From the NCBI GenBank assembly GCA_026397675.1, contig JAPLUH010000222.1, forward strand, positions 1 through 9,799: a stretch of DNA of 9,799 nt, read 5' to 3'. This stretch comes from Verrucomicrobiota bacterium. GTDB lineage: Bacteria > Verrucomicrobiota > Verrucomicrobiia > Limisphaerales > UBA9464. Position 1 is the first letter of the stretch. Each line of letters begins with the position of its first letter. The position numbers and the translations under genes are program-made. Below the pieces are notes generated by a model. That model had not been told where the DNA came from. It was given only the letters and a program-made list of their open reading frames with translations, and made no database searches. This document shows positions 1 to 7,192 of this stretch, one piece after another.

Positions 1-1
1 G

Positions 2-994
2 GTGGGCCTTCAACTCACGCACTCAGGCCGCTTCGCCCGACCCAACGACAAGGTCCGCCTCGAGCCGCGGATCGCCTACCGCCACCCCCTGCTCGATGCC
101 CGATTCGGCATCACCGACGACCGAGCCGTCTTGAGCGACACCGAGGTAGACGACCTCGTCGCCGACATGGTCACCGCGGCTGTCCGGGCCCAGCGAGCGG
201 GCTTCGACTTCGTGGACATCAAGCACTGCCACGGTTATCTGGGCCACGAGTTCCTCTCTTCGGTCACCCGGCCCGGCCGCTACGGGGGCTCCTTCGCGAA
301 CCGGACCCGCTTCCTCACCGACATCGTGACCGGCATCCGCCGCGACGCCCCCGGCCTGGCCATAGGGGTCCGCCTGAGCCTCTTCGATATCTTCCCCTTC
401 CAGAAACGACCCGAGGGCATCGGAACTCCAACACCGTTGTCCGGCCCCTATCCTTACGCCTTCGGGGCCAATCCGGACAATGCCCTCGAGATGGATCTCT
501 CGGAACCTTTCGCCTTCTTGGCGTTGCTGGAATCGCTGGGCATCCGCCTGGTTTGCCTCACTGCCGCCAGCCCCTATTACAACCCGCACCTCCAGCGCCC
601 GGCCATGACTCCGCCGAGCGATGGCTATTTACCTCCGGAAGATCCGCTGGTGGGCGTGGCGCGCCAAATTGAAGCCGTCGCCCAAGCCAAGGCCGCGTTC
701 CCAAATCTGGTCCTGGTGGGTTCGGCCTACACGTACCTTCAGGAATGGCTCCCGGCCGTCGCCTCAGCGCAAATCGCCGCCGGTCATGTGGATGTCGTCG
801 GATTAGGCCGAATGGTCCTGAGTTATCCGGACTTGCCCGCGGACATCCAAGCCGGACGCCCTCTGCAACGCCGCCAAGTTTGCCGCACCTTCAGCGAATG
901 CACCACCGGTCCCCGCAACGGTCTGGTTAGCGGATGCTTCCCCCTCGACGACTTCTATAAATCCCACCCCGACGCGGCCCGGTTGAAGGGCTGA
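2..994 (+). CDS. Old yellow enzyme-family FMN oxidoreductase (5' truncated)
   Basis: The family reduces activated double bonds or related substrates using NAD(P)H and FMN in a TIM barrel. The window opens inside the gene, so the N-terminal part of the barrel is missing and the GTG at position 2 need not be the start; 330 residues are visible. Family marks, numbered in the visible part, are QLTHSGR (4-10), the DIKHCHGYLGHEFLS block (72-86) followed by TRPGRYGGSFANRTRF, and the phosphate-binding end with VLVGS and VGLGRMVLSYPDLP. In enzymes such as YqjM the active-site pair is HxxH; here the aligned residues are K74 and H77. The C-terminus carries C294, C300 and C312 in a CRTFSEC...SGC pattern, reminiscent of the Fe-S cysteines of 2,4-dienoyl-CoA reductase-like members but with one missing. 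The C-terminal FAD/NAD domain of those larger enzymes is absent. Substrate is unknown. The family call is firm; the subfamily is not. Confidence 0.9.
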   Translation: MGLQLTHSGRFARPNDKVRLEPRIAYRHPLLDARFGITDDRAVLSDTEVDDLVADMVTAAVRAQRAGFDFVDIKHCHGYLGHEFLSSVTRPGRYGGSFANRTRFLTDIVTGIRRDAPGLAIGVRLSLFDIFPFQKRPEGIGTPTPLSGPYPYAFGANPDNALEMDLSEPFAFLALLESLGIRLVCLTAASPYYNPHLQRPAMTPPSDGYLPPEDPLVGVARQIEAVAQAKAAFPNLVLVGSAYTYLQEWLPAVASAQIAAGHVDVVGLGRMVLSYPDLPADIQAGRPLQRRQVCRTFSECTTGPRNGLVSGCFPLDDFYKSHPDAARLKG

Positions 995-1035
995 GGCTGA
1001 AACTCTGAAACTCGGCGGGAAGAGTTGCGGCTCCG

Positions 1036-1059
1036 CGGCCCCAGCAGGAATCGGGGCCG
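1036..1059 (+). terminator. GC-rich hairpin downstream of the flavin oxidoreductase gene
   Basis: A perfect 7-bp stem, CGGCCCC (1036-1042) with GGGGCCG (1053-1059), closes a 10-nt loop about 40 nt after the stop codon at 994. No T-run follows, so it is not a canonical intrinsic terminator. It may still stabilise the 3' end or assist termination. The rest of the 165-nt gap up to the next gene shows no promoter I would defend. Confidence 0.3.
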
Positions 1060-1159
1060 GTTGCCGGTCGGCACTAGCGGGAACGCAAGGATCCAAGATC
1101 CAACCCCAACGGCGAAAGCACTGTCCTAAGCAAGCCCACCCGGGTACGACCTTGCGGTC

Positions 1160-2098
1160 ATGCGCTGGATCCCATCATTTGCCGCGATGCTCAGCTTGGC
1201 CTGCGGGCTGACCGGGGCCGAAACCCCGCTGGCCGTCCGCCTGGGCTACCCGGCCGACGCCAAGCTCCTCATTATCAACGGCGACGACTGTGGAATGTGC
1301 CACACGGCCAACCTGGCCACCATCGAGTGCCTCGAAAAAGGCCTGATGACCAGCGCCACGCTAATGGTCCCCTGCCCGTGGTTCCCCGAGATGGTGAGCT
1401 ACGCCAAAACACACCCGGAAAAGGACTTCGGTCTGCACCTGACCCAGACCTCGGAATGGCGCATCTATCGCTGGGGCCCGGTCGCCCCGCACTCCGAGGT
1501 GCCGGGCCTCATCGACCCCGACGGCTACCTGTGGCAGGCCGTGCAACAAGTCTATGCCAAGGGCACGCCTCAGGAGGCCTACCTCGAGGCCCGGGCCCAA
1601 GTCCGCCAAGCCCTGGCTGGTGGAGTCGACGTCACCCACCTCGACTCCCACATGGGGACGCTGCAACTCAATGCCGCCTACGCCGAGCAGTACCTCAAGC
1701 TGGCTGTGGAATTTGACCTGCCCGTCCGCATGGCCTCGCAGGAAACGCTCGCCAAAATGGGTGGTTCCACACAGCGCGCAACCTTTGCCGCCCAGGGCAT
1801 CGTCTTCCCCGATGACTTCGTGTACGAGGACCTCCAAGACGAGCCCAAAGACGTCAAAGGCTACTGGATGCGCAAGCTGGCGAGCCTCAAGCCCGGCGTC
1901 ACCGAACTCTTCATCCACGCCGGCATGGCCACCGATGAATTGAAGGCCATCACCGGCAGTTGGAAAACCCGCACCGAGGAATTTGAGGCCTTCACCCGTG
2001 ATCCCGATCTCAAGGCCCTCGTGGAGCGAGAGAAGATTGTCCGGATCGGTTGGCGACCACTGCGCGAACTGCAGCGCCGGGACCGCAAGGGACGCTAA
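1160..2098 (+). CDS. ChbG/YdjC-type carbohydrate deacetylase, probably exported
   Basis: The protein (312 aa) matches the ChbG/HpnK (YdjC-like) family, metal-dependent deacetylases that remove N-acetyl groups from amino sugars such as chitooligosaccharides or from hopanoid-linked sugars. Visible motifs are INGDDCGM with the acidic pair D42-D43, the TSATLMV strand (64-70), GLHLT with H93, and HLDSHMG with H160 and H164. These correspond to the family's metal and catalytic residues. The N-terminus (MRWIPSFAAMLSLACGLTGAETP) looks like a short signal peptide. C15 could serve as an imperfect lipobox cysteine, so a lipoprotein is possible. E. coli ChbG is cytosolic, so export would suggest a periplasmic or extracellular substrate. 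No Shine-Dalgarno sequence precedes the ATG. The acyltransferase gene begins 40 nt downstream, suggesting co-transcription. The family is clear; the substrate is unknown. Confidence 0.87.
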   Translation: MRWIPSFAAMLSLACGLTGAETPLAVRLGYPADAKLLIINGDDCGMCHTANLATIECLEKGLMTSATLMVPCPWFPEMVSYAKTHPEKDFGLHLTQTSEWRIYRWGPVAPHSEVPGLIDPDGYLWQAVQQVYAKGTPQEAYLEARAQVRQALAGGVDVTHLDSHMGTLQLNAAYAEQYLKLAVEFDLPVRMASQETLAKMGGSTQRATFAAQGIVFPDDFVYEDLQDEPKDVKGYWMRKLASLKPGVTELFIHAGMATDELKAITGSWKTRTEEFEAFTRDPDLKALVEREKIVRIGWRPLRELQRRDRKGR

Positions 2099-2138
2099 CG
2101 CGTTCACCGCTCTCAATCGCTCCCGCGACCTCCGCCCC

Positions 2139-4115
2139 ATGTCCGACACCCCGCGCAAACCCGGTTACAATCCGGCCATCGACGGCCTCCGGGGCATCGC
2201 CGTCCTGGGGGTGTGGCTCTTTCACCTGCATCCGCCGTTGCTGCCCGGCGGGTTCCTGGGGGTGGACGCCTTCTTCGTCCTCTCGGGCTTCCTCATCCAC
2301 GGAATCGTCTCAGCCGACCTCGAGTCGGGCCGATTTTCCTTCCGTGAATTCTACCTCCGTCGGGCCTTGCGACTCCTGCCCAACGCCACCGTGACCCTTG
2401 GCGTCACGCTGGTGCTCTGGAACCTCTGCCTGCCTCCCAATTCGGCCATCCAACCGGGGCTGCATGGCCTCTTCACGCTGGCCAACCTCTCCAATCTCTT
2501 CGTGTGGAAACACCTCGGGAGCTACTGGGGCGATGCCGCTGAAAGCGCTCCACTCACCCACTTCTGGAGCCTGGGCATCGAGGAGCAATTCTACCTCTTT
2601 TTTCCTGCCCTGCTCTTCCTGCTGCACCGCAAACGCTGGCTGAACCTCGGCAGTCTCGCGGTGCCCGCTGTCCTCAGCCTGACCCTCTGGATCCACGGCT
2701 CGCAGCACCATCCGTCGGGAACCTTCTACTTGTTGCCCACCCGCGCCTGGGAACTCCTGCTAGGTGCGGCCGCGGCACAATGGGCACGGTCGTCACCCGT
2801 CGCCCGTCGACTGCCACGCGCCACCGGTTGGATCGGTCTGGCCCTCGTCCTGGGCAGCCTGGTGGCGGTGCCCCATGCCGATTCGTCACTCGGGGCCATG
2901 GCCTTAATTCCCACCGTGGGCACGGCGTGCGTGCTGGTCAGCCTCTTACAACCCACCCATCCCCTGACCCAGGCGCTCTCGTGGCCAGCGCTCGTTAAAC
3001 TAGGCCTGATGTCCTACTCACTCTACCTCTGGCACTGGCCGCTGATCGTGCTGGGACGACTTCAGGCCAACTACCGCAACCTGCCGGAAACCGCCGGCGC
3101 AGTGGTCGGAGGGATTTTGAGCCTGGGAATGGCCTACGCGGCGTATCGCTGGGTGGAAAAGCCCCTGCGGGATTCCAGCCGAAGCCGCCCGAGGCGCCTG
3201 GCCTGGCTGGCCGGTGGAATGGCCCTCACGACCGTTCTCTGCGTGCTGTCGTGGCGTCGGCATTCCGAGGTCGATCCCGACCATCGCTTCGAGCCCATGA
3301 CCTTCTCGGGCCGCCTCTACGACTGCTCGACGCCCCAAGATCCCCACTGGAGCGAATCCTCCCGCTACTGGGGTTGCCGCATCCCCGTTCCTCCCGCCGA
3401 CCAACCTCCTGAACCGTGGCGTACCGGCGGACTGAGGACCTCGGGAAATTCGATCACACCCCGGGTTGTTGTTTTCGGCAGTTCTCATGCGCTGATGTAT
3501 TCGAAGGTGATCGATGACCTGTGCCGTGAGCGCCGGGTTCCGGTGGCTTTCCTCAGCGCCGGCAACGGCATTCCAGCCCTGTTTGTGAATGAGGGTAGCC
3601 CGCTCTTCCCGGGACGCGACGACGGGGCCGCCTTCGATGAGGCCCGACGCCGATGGCTCCGCGAATGGCGGCCAGAAACACTCTGGGTCATCGATCGGTG
3701 GGATGCCTGGTCTGGCAAGGATCTGGAGCGGGATCTCCGCGCATTCTTGGAGGAGGTTTGTCCCTTGGCACAGACCGTCATCTTGGTGACCCAAGTCCCC
3801 GTTCTGCGGGTCGGCGAAAATGAAAACATCCGGGGGTGGGTCCATTGGCGGCGGGGGACAGACGAGTCGATGCCCCGCATCCTGCCCGATGCCCGCGACC
3901 CCTACCGCAGGGAGAGCGTGCGGATTTTACAGCGCCTGCAGGAGCGCTTTCCGAACCTCCGAATCGTGGACAGTGCCTCCCGTTTTTACCGGGAAGATGG
4001 ATCGGTCCGTTATTCCGAGGGACGCCGTTTCTTCTACACCGACGACGATCACCTCAATGACACCGGGGCTGCGGAAATATCCGATTTGCTGCAGCCGTTG
4101 CTTCCGGCGCACTAA
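2139..4115 (+). CDS. OafA-like membrane acyltransferase (acyltransferase-3) fused to SGNH domain
   Basis: This 658-aa protein has the two-part layout of OafA-type O-acetyltransferases. Residues from about 10 to 370 form the multi-span acyltransferase-3 domain. It opens with NPAIDGLRGIAVLGVWLFHL, which contains the family's R-x10-H motif (R18, H29), then GVDAFFVLSGFLI, a YLRRALRLLP segment and SLGIEEQFYLFFP. A final helix near residues 355-370 links to an extracytoplasmic SGNH domain with GSSHA (G447-H450, nucleophile probably S449) and a C-terminal DDDHLN (D635, H638). The usual block I is GDSH, so S448 replaces Asp. Relatives transfer acetyl or other acyl groups onto O-antigen, exopolysaccharide or peptidoglycan; the acceptor here cannot be told. 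The reading frame is open back to 1983, inside the deacetylase gene. ATG 2139 was chosen because it removes overlap and puts the conserved helix near the N-terminus. No Shine-Dalgarno sequence is visible. Confidence 0.92.
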   Translation: MSDTPRKPGYNPAIDGLRGIAVLGVWLFHLHPPLLPGGFLGVDAFFVLSGFLIHGIVSADLESGRFSFREFYLRRALRLLPNATVTLGVTLVLWNLCLPPNSAIQPGLHGLFTLANLSNLFVWKHLGSYWGDAAESAPLTHFWSLGIEEQFYLFFPALLFLLHRKRWLNLGSLAVPAVLSLTLWIHGSQHHPSGTFYLLPTRAWELLLGAAAAQWARSSPVARRLPRATGWIGLALVLGSLVAVPHADSSLGAMALIPTVGTACVLVSLLQPTHPLTQALSWPALVKLGLMSYSLYLWHWPLIVLGRLQANYRNLPETAGAVVGGILSLGMAYAAYRWVEKPLRDSSRSRPRRLAWLAGGMALTTVLCVLSWRRHSEVDPDHRFEPMTFSGRLYDCSTPQDPHWSESSRYWGCRIPVPPADQPPEPWRTGGLRTSGNSITPRVVVFGSSHALMYSKVIDDLCRERRVPVAFLSAGNGIPALFVNEGSPLFPGRDDGAAFDEARRRWLREWRPETLWVIDRWDAWSGKDLERDLRAFLEEVCPLAQTVILVTQVPVLRVGENENIRGWVHWRRGTDESMPRILPDARDPYRRESVRILQRLQERFPNLRIVDSASRFYREDGSVRYSEGRRFFYTDDDHLNDTGAAEISDLLQPLLPAH

Positions 4116-4130
4116 TCCGCGTTGAATCCC

Positions 4131-4159
4131 GCCAAATCTGCCCCTGCGGCAAATTTAGC
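4131..4159. terminator. Hairpin between convergent genes, likely bidirectional terminator
   Basis: Between the stop codons of the acyltransferase (4115) and the lipid kinase (4165, opposite strand) lies an inverted repeat, AAATCTGCC (4134-4142), loop CCTGC, GGCAAATTT (4148-4156). Eight of nine positions pair, and two more pairs follow beyond one mismatch at the base. The GC-rich top with an A-tract on one side and a T-tract on the other reads the same way on both strands. That is the form expected of a shared terminator. The T-run is only three bases, so strength is uncertain. Confidence 0.5.
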
Positions 4160-4164
4160 CCCTA

Positions 4165-5175
4165 TTACACCACCGACGCCGGCCCCGTCAGCACGGTTAA
4201 GGAGCGCGGGTTTACCTCGAAACGCACCGGGCTAGTTCCCAGGAGTTCGCCGTCCAACGCAAGCGGTTGCGGCGGATCTGCGGACACCTCCAACCAATGC
4301 CCTCGAAAGAACCGGACTTGCCGGTGACGAACATGGGTGCCGCGCAGCAGGCGCAAAAATTGAAGCGCCAATGCCCATCGCCCGACCGCCTCGATCAAGG
4401 TCAACTCTAAGACCCCATCGGTCATTGAGGCTCCCGGTCCGATACGCATGAGCCCACCGCCGGCGAAGGGAGCGTTGCCAACCACCACTGCCACCGCATT
4501 GGAAAGCACCTGCTCGCCCTGCTCCGAGCGAACCCGAAGCACCGGGGGGCGGAATGAGAACAGCGCTCGAAAAAAACCCGCCGAATAACACCACCGGGGG
4601 CCGAACCATTTCACGGTCGCTGGGGTGGTCTTGCGGAGCAGTTCGCCGACAAAACCCACCCCGCCGAAAAGAATAGTATGGCGGACCTGCTCAATCGATT
4701 CGGCTGCAGCGCCTCCGGACTCCGTTCCCGCTGAAGGATTCTCGCGCCACGTGACTCGGATCGTGTCGAGGGTCACCGGCTTGGGCTCCAGAATGGCTCG
4801 GATGGCGGCATGGTCCAAATCTCCGGCCACAGCCCCCGCAGCGGCGGTGCCCACCACTCCTGCCAATTGGGCGATATCATTGCCACGTCCGAAGGGGGCT
4901 ACTGCAAGTGCGGCCCGGGAACCTCCAGCAATCAGCCCACTGGCCACCTCATGTACCGTTCCGTCACCGCCAGCGGCAATCACCCACTCAAATCCAGCCG
5001 CCTCGGTCCGCGCCAACTCCAGCGCGTGCCCCGGGTATTCGGTGACCCGAATTTCGCAGGTGACGCCTCCTTCAGCCAAACGAGCCACAAAGCGCTCCAA
5101 ACGCTGCGCCTGCTCCCGGGAAGAAGCCGAGGCCGGGTTGCGAATGAGCAGAGCTCTGCGAGGCGCGGTGCTCAT
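4165..5175 (-). CDS. YegS/DAGK-family lipid kinase
   Basis: This 336-aa protein belongs to the diacylglycerol kinase catalytic-domain family (YegS, DgkB, sphingosine kinase-like), which phosphorylates lipid hydroxyl groups with ATP at the inner membrane. Motifs are LLIRNPASA (9-17), the nucleotide-binding loop AAGGDGTVHEV (67-77), and PFGRGNDIA (94-102), where R97 sits at the position usually occupied by Thr or Ser in P-x-GTGND. Further on are an MTDGVLELTLIEA strand and LALDGELLG, the C-terminal acidic motif. The lipid substrate cannot be read from sequence. An upstream in-frame ATG at 5262 would add 29 residues, but these overlap the 3' end of trmB and are low in hydrophobic family character. 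ATG 5175 places the first beta-strand at the N-terminus as in relatives. It lies 25 nt after the trmB stop on the same strand, so the two are probably one transcript. Confidence 0.88.
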   Translation of the reverse strand: MSTAPRRALLIRNPASASSREQAQRLERFVARLAEGGVTCEIRVTEYPGHALELARTEAAGFEWVIAAGGDGTVHEVASGLIAGGSRAALAVAPFGRGNDIAQLAGVVGTAAAGAVAGDLDHAAIRAILEPKPVTLDTIRVTWRENPSAGTESGGAAAESIEQVRHTILFGGVGFVGELLRKTTPATVKWFGPRWCYSAGFFRALFSFRPPVLRVRSEQGEQVLSNAVAVVVGNAPFAGGGLMRIGPGASMTDGVLELTLIEAVGRWALALQFLRLLRGTHVRHRQVRFFRGHWLEVSADPPQPLALDGELLGTSPVRFEVNPRSLTVLTGPASVV

Positions 5176-5200
5176 GGCCGGAGCTGAGAGCCTGTCTGAA

Positions 5201-5803
5201 TCAGCGCCGCACCCACGTCGCGTGTCGGGTGGGAATTCCCTGGGCATTGAACTCCCGCTCAAAGTCCGTCTTCACCTCTAACAAGCCCTCCGGTTCTTGA
5301 CCGGGAAGGAAGTGTTCTGTGGCTCCATTGAAGACCTCCAGCATTTGCTCGAAGTAGGAAGCATCATCGGTGCGGCAATGGAATCGCCCTCCAGGCCTGA
5401 GGCTTTGAGCGGCCAGTGCGGCGAAGGCGGGATTAATGAGGCGGCGACGATGATGCCGCTTCTTGGGCCAGGGATCTGGAAAATACACATGAATGGCCGA
5501 CAGAGAGGCCGGAGCGATCATCCAGTCCATGAGGTAGGTCGCCTCCATGCGCAACCCACGGAGGTTCTTCAATCCCTGACGCCGGCCCTTCCGGTCGATC
5601 TTTCGCAGCCGACCAAACAGTCGTTCGATACCCAAGAAATTCACCTCCGGGTGAGCCCCAGAATACTGGAGCAGGAAGGAGCCATCCCCCGCACCCAACT
5701 CCAGTTCGACCGGAGCGGTGTTGCCGAAGAGCGCGGCAAAATCGAGCCGACTCAGAATGTCGGGCCGGATGAGGATCGTATCGGGAAAGAGGTCAGACGC
5801 CAT
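5201..5803 (-). CDS. trmB: tRNA (guanine-N7-)-methyltransferase TrmB
   Basis: TrmB makes the 7-methylguanosine found at position 46 in the variable loop of many tRNAs, using S-adenosylmethionine. The 200-aa product has the complete family signature: the SAM-binding loop ELGAGDG (35-41), NFLGIE (55-60), the diagnostic YFPDPWPKKRHHRRRL block (107-122), PGGRFHCRTDD (137-147), and TDFEREF (179-185) near the C-terminus. The length is at the short end of the normal bacterial range because the N-terminal extension is minimal, but no catalytic block is missing. ATG 5803 is preceded on its own strand by a GGGGGT stretch that could act as a weak ribosome-binding site. It is the first gene of a minus-strand pair with the lipid kinase and is divergent from the beta-propeller gene. 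Identification is secure from the YFPDPWPKKRHHRRRL block alone. Confidence 0.95.
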   Translation of the reverse strand: MASDLFPDTILIRPDILSRLDFAALFGNTAPVELELGAGDGSFLLQYSGAHPEVNFLGIERLFGRLRKIDRKGRRQGLKNLRGLRMEATYLMDWMIAPASLSAIHVYFPDPWPKKRHHRRRLINPAFAALAAQSLRPGGRFHCRTDDASYFEQMLEVFNGATEHFLPGQEPEGLLEVKTDFEREFNAQGIPTRHATWVRR

Positions 5804-5995
5804 GGCGACCCCCGAAGGTTAAGGGCCTTTGGTCCAACGAGGAAGGGTTGTATTGAGGCGCTTGAGGCCGATCGAAACGCTTCGAACCGCCTGAAAATGA
5901 GGCTTTCAAATTTCCCTACAGCATCCCATTGGCGAATTCGTCGGACCCTGCGTCTCTGGATTGCCTTCCTGGAGCAATCGCCGAACCTTGTCCCT
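5804..5995. promoter_or_regulatory. Divergent intergenic region, trmB / beta-propeller gene
   Basis: These 192 nt separate two divergent start codons and must hold both promoters. I see no strong -35/-10 pair on either strand. On the minus strand a weak TTTCGA-N17-AATACA arrangement points towards trmB. Small inverted repeats are present: TCGAA-ACGC-TTCGA (5872-5885) and GATTGC-N9-GCAATC (5959-5979). A GAGGC direct repeat spaced by GCTT lies at about 5855-5868. None is diagnostic of a known regulator. Confidence 0.4.
5959..5979 (+). repeat. Perfect 6-bp inverted repeat upstream of beta-propeller start
   Basis: GATTGC (5959-5964) and GCAATC (5974-5979) flank a 9-nt spacer that ends in GGA, 16 nt before the ATG at 5996. 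It could be an operator or a small mRNA hairpin close to the start. At this length chance occurrence is quite possible. Confidence 0.3.
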
Positions 5996-7126
5996 ATGAT
6001 CCGCATCCTCCTCTTGGTCCTGGCCATTGGCATCGGTGCCGGAGGTCTCGATGACCTTCGTGCTGCCACCGGGAGCTCTTGGCCGATGTTCCGGGGCGAT
6101 CCGGCGCAGAGTGGGGTCAGCCCGGCGCGCATCCCGGATGCACCGATACTGAAGTGGCGTTTCAAGACCGGTGGAGCGGTCAGCGCCACCGCCGCCATCG
6201 TCGACGGGGCTGTCTTCATTGGATCGACCGATTCCAACGTGGTCTGCCTTTCGCTTTCAGACGGCAGCAAACGCTGGTCCTTCCAAACCGGGGGGCCGGT
6301 GGAGGCGTCGCCTCTGGTCCTCGATGGGCGTGTCTTTATCGGCGATACCCTCACCAACTTCTTCGCACTCGACGCCAAGACCGGAGCCAAACTCTGGAGC
6401 CGAGGCTTTGATGATAAGATCAAGAGCAGTGCCAACTGGATTAGTGGCACCAACGGAACCTCCACCAACATCCTCGTCGGCGGCTACGACTTCCGACTCT
6501 ACAGCCTCGAGGCCACCACCGGGAAATCCAACTGGGTCTACGAGACGGGCAACTACATCAATGGCTCGCCAGCGATTTCACGCGGGCGGACCGCCTTTGG
6601 CGGCTGCGACGCCATCGTCCATGTGGTCGATGTGATCGGCGGCAAGAAATTGCGGGAGATCGAAGCAGGCGCGTACATCGCAGCCTCCGGGGCCATGGAG
6701 GGCAACCTGCTTTACGTCGGCCACTACGAAAACGAACTGCTCTGCGTCGATGTCGACGCAGGAAAGATTCTTTGGAAGTACCGCGACCGAGCCTTCCCCT
6801 TCATGTCCTCGCCCGCCGTGACCGCCGACCGCGTATTAGTGGGCAGCCGCGACAAACGCCTCCACTGCATCCAACGCGCCGACGGCAAGCCGGTCTGGAC
6901 CTTCCAGACCCGGGGCAAGGTCGAAAGTTCCCCTGTGGTGGTCGGCGACCGGGTCCTCGTCGGATCCGACGACGGACGGCTTTACATCGTCTCTCTGGCC
7001 GACGGCAAGGAGCGCTGGAATTACGAACTGGGCCAACCGATTCAAAGTTCCCCCGCCGTGGTCGATGGCCACATCGTCATCAGCTGTGACGACGGTTTCG
7101 TCTACTGCTTCGGATCACCGCATTGA
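5996..7126 (+). CDS. Exported PQQ-like beta-propeller repeat protein
   Basis: The 376-aa product begins with a signal peptide (MIRILLLVLAIGIGAGGLDDLRA, cleavage likely near ATG) and the common opening SWPMFRGDPAQSGVS. The rest is a chain of about eight repeats of roughly 40 residues. Each contains an 'xSSPAVxDGxVxVGSxDGxLYxLxxxxGxxxW' pattern; examples are VEASPLVLDGRVFIG, FMSSPAVTADRVLVG, VESSPVVVGDRVLVG and IQSSPAVVDGHIVIS. Eight repeats predict an eight-bladed propeller like BamB or the PQQ dehydrogenases. No dehydrogenase catalytic or metal motif is seen, so PQQ binding is not implied; a scaffold or ligand-binding role in the periplasm is as likely. The frame is open much further upstream across trmB, antisense. 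ATG 5996 was chosen because it begins the signal peptide. ATG 5897 (adding 33 residues) is an alternative. No Shine-Dalgarno sequence precedes either. Confidence 0.87.
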   Translation: MIRILLLVLAIGIGAGGLDDLRAATGSSWPMFRGDPAQSGVSPARIPDAPILKWRFKTGGAVSATAAIVDGAVFIGSTDSNVVCLSLSDGSKRWSFQTGGPVEASPLVLDGRVFIGDTLTNFFALDAKTGAKLWSRGFDDKIKSSANWISGTNGTSTNILVGGYDFRLYSLEATTGKSNWVYETGNYINGSPAISRGRTAFGGCDAIVHVVDVIGGKKLREIEAGAYIAASGAMEGNLLYVGHYENELLCVDVDAGKILWKYRDRAFPFMSSPAVTADRVLVGSRDKRLHCIQRADGKPVWTFQTRGKVESSPVVVGDRVLVGSDDGRLYIVSLADGKERWNYELGQPIQSSPAVVDGHIVISCDDGFVYCFGSPH

Positions 7127-7192
7127 CAGGTGGCCGGCTGGGTCCCCTTCTCAAGGGATCCCGTAAAAACGCTCAGGCTCTCGCTTTGACTC

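Noticed and set aside
1361..2158. 265-codon minus-strand open frame across the deacetylase gene
   Set aside because: It mirrors the codon structure of the recognised ChbG-type gene and has no motifs of its own.
3018..3845. 275-codon minus-strand open frame across the acyltransferase gene
   Set aside because: It is an antisense shadow of the linker and SGNH part of a well-supported protein, with no recognisable domain.
5175..5262. Longer N-terminus for the lipid kinase starting at 5262
   Set aside because: The extra 29 residues overlap trmB, lack family character, and precede the first beta-strand that relatives have at their N-terminus.
4625..5281. 218-codon plus-strand open frame opposite the lipid kinase
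   Set aside because: It has a low-complexity Ser/Ala/Pro composition typical of antisense translation and no family signature.
5297..5995. 233-codon in-frame open extension upstream of the beta-propeller gene, antisense to trmB
   Set aside because: It has no family resemblance, lies across the secure trmB gene on the opposite strand, and would bury the signal peptide that begins at 5996. Long open antisense frames are expected in GC-rich coding sequence.
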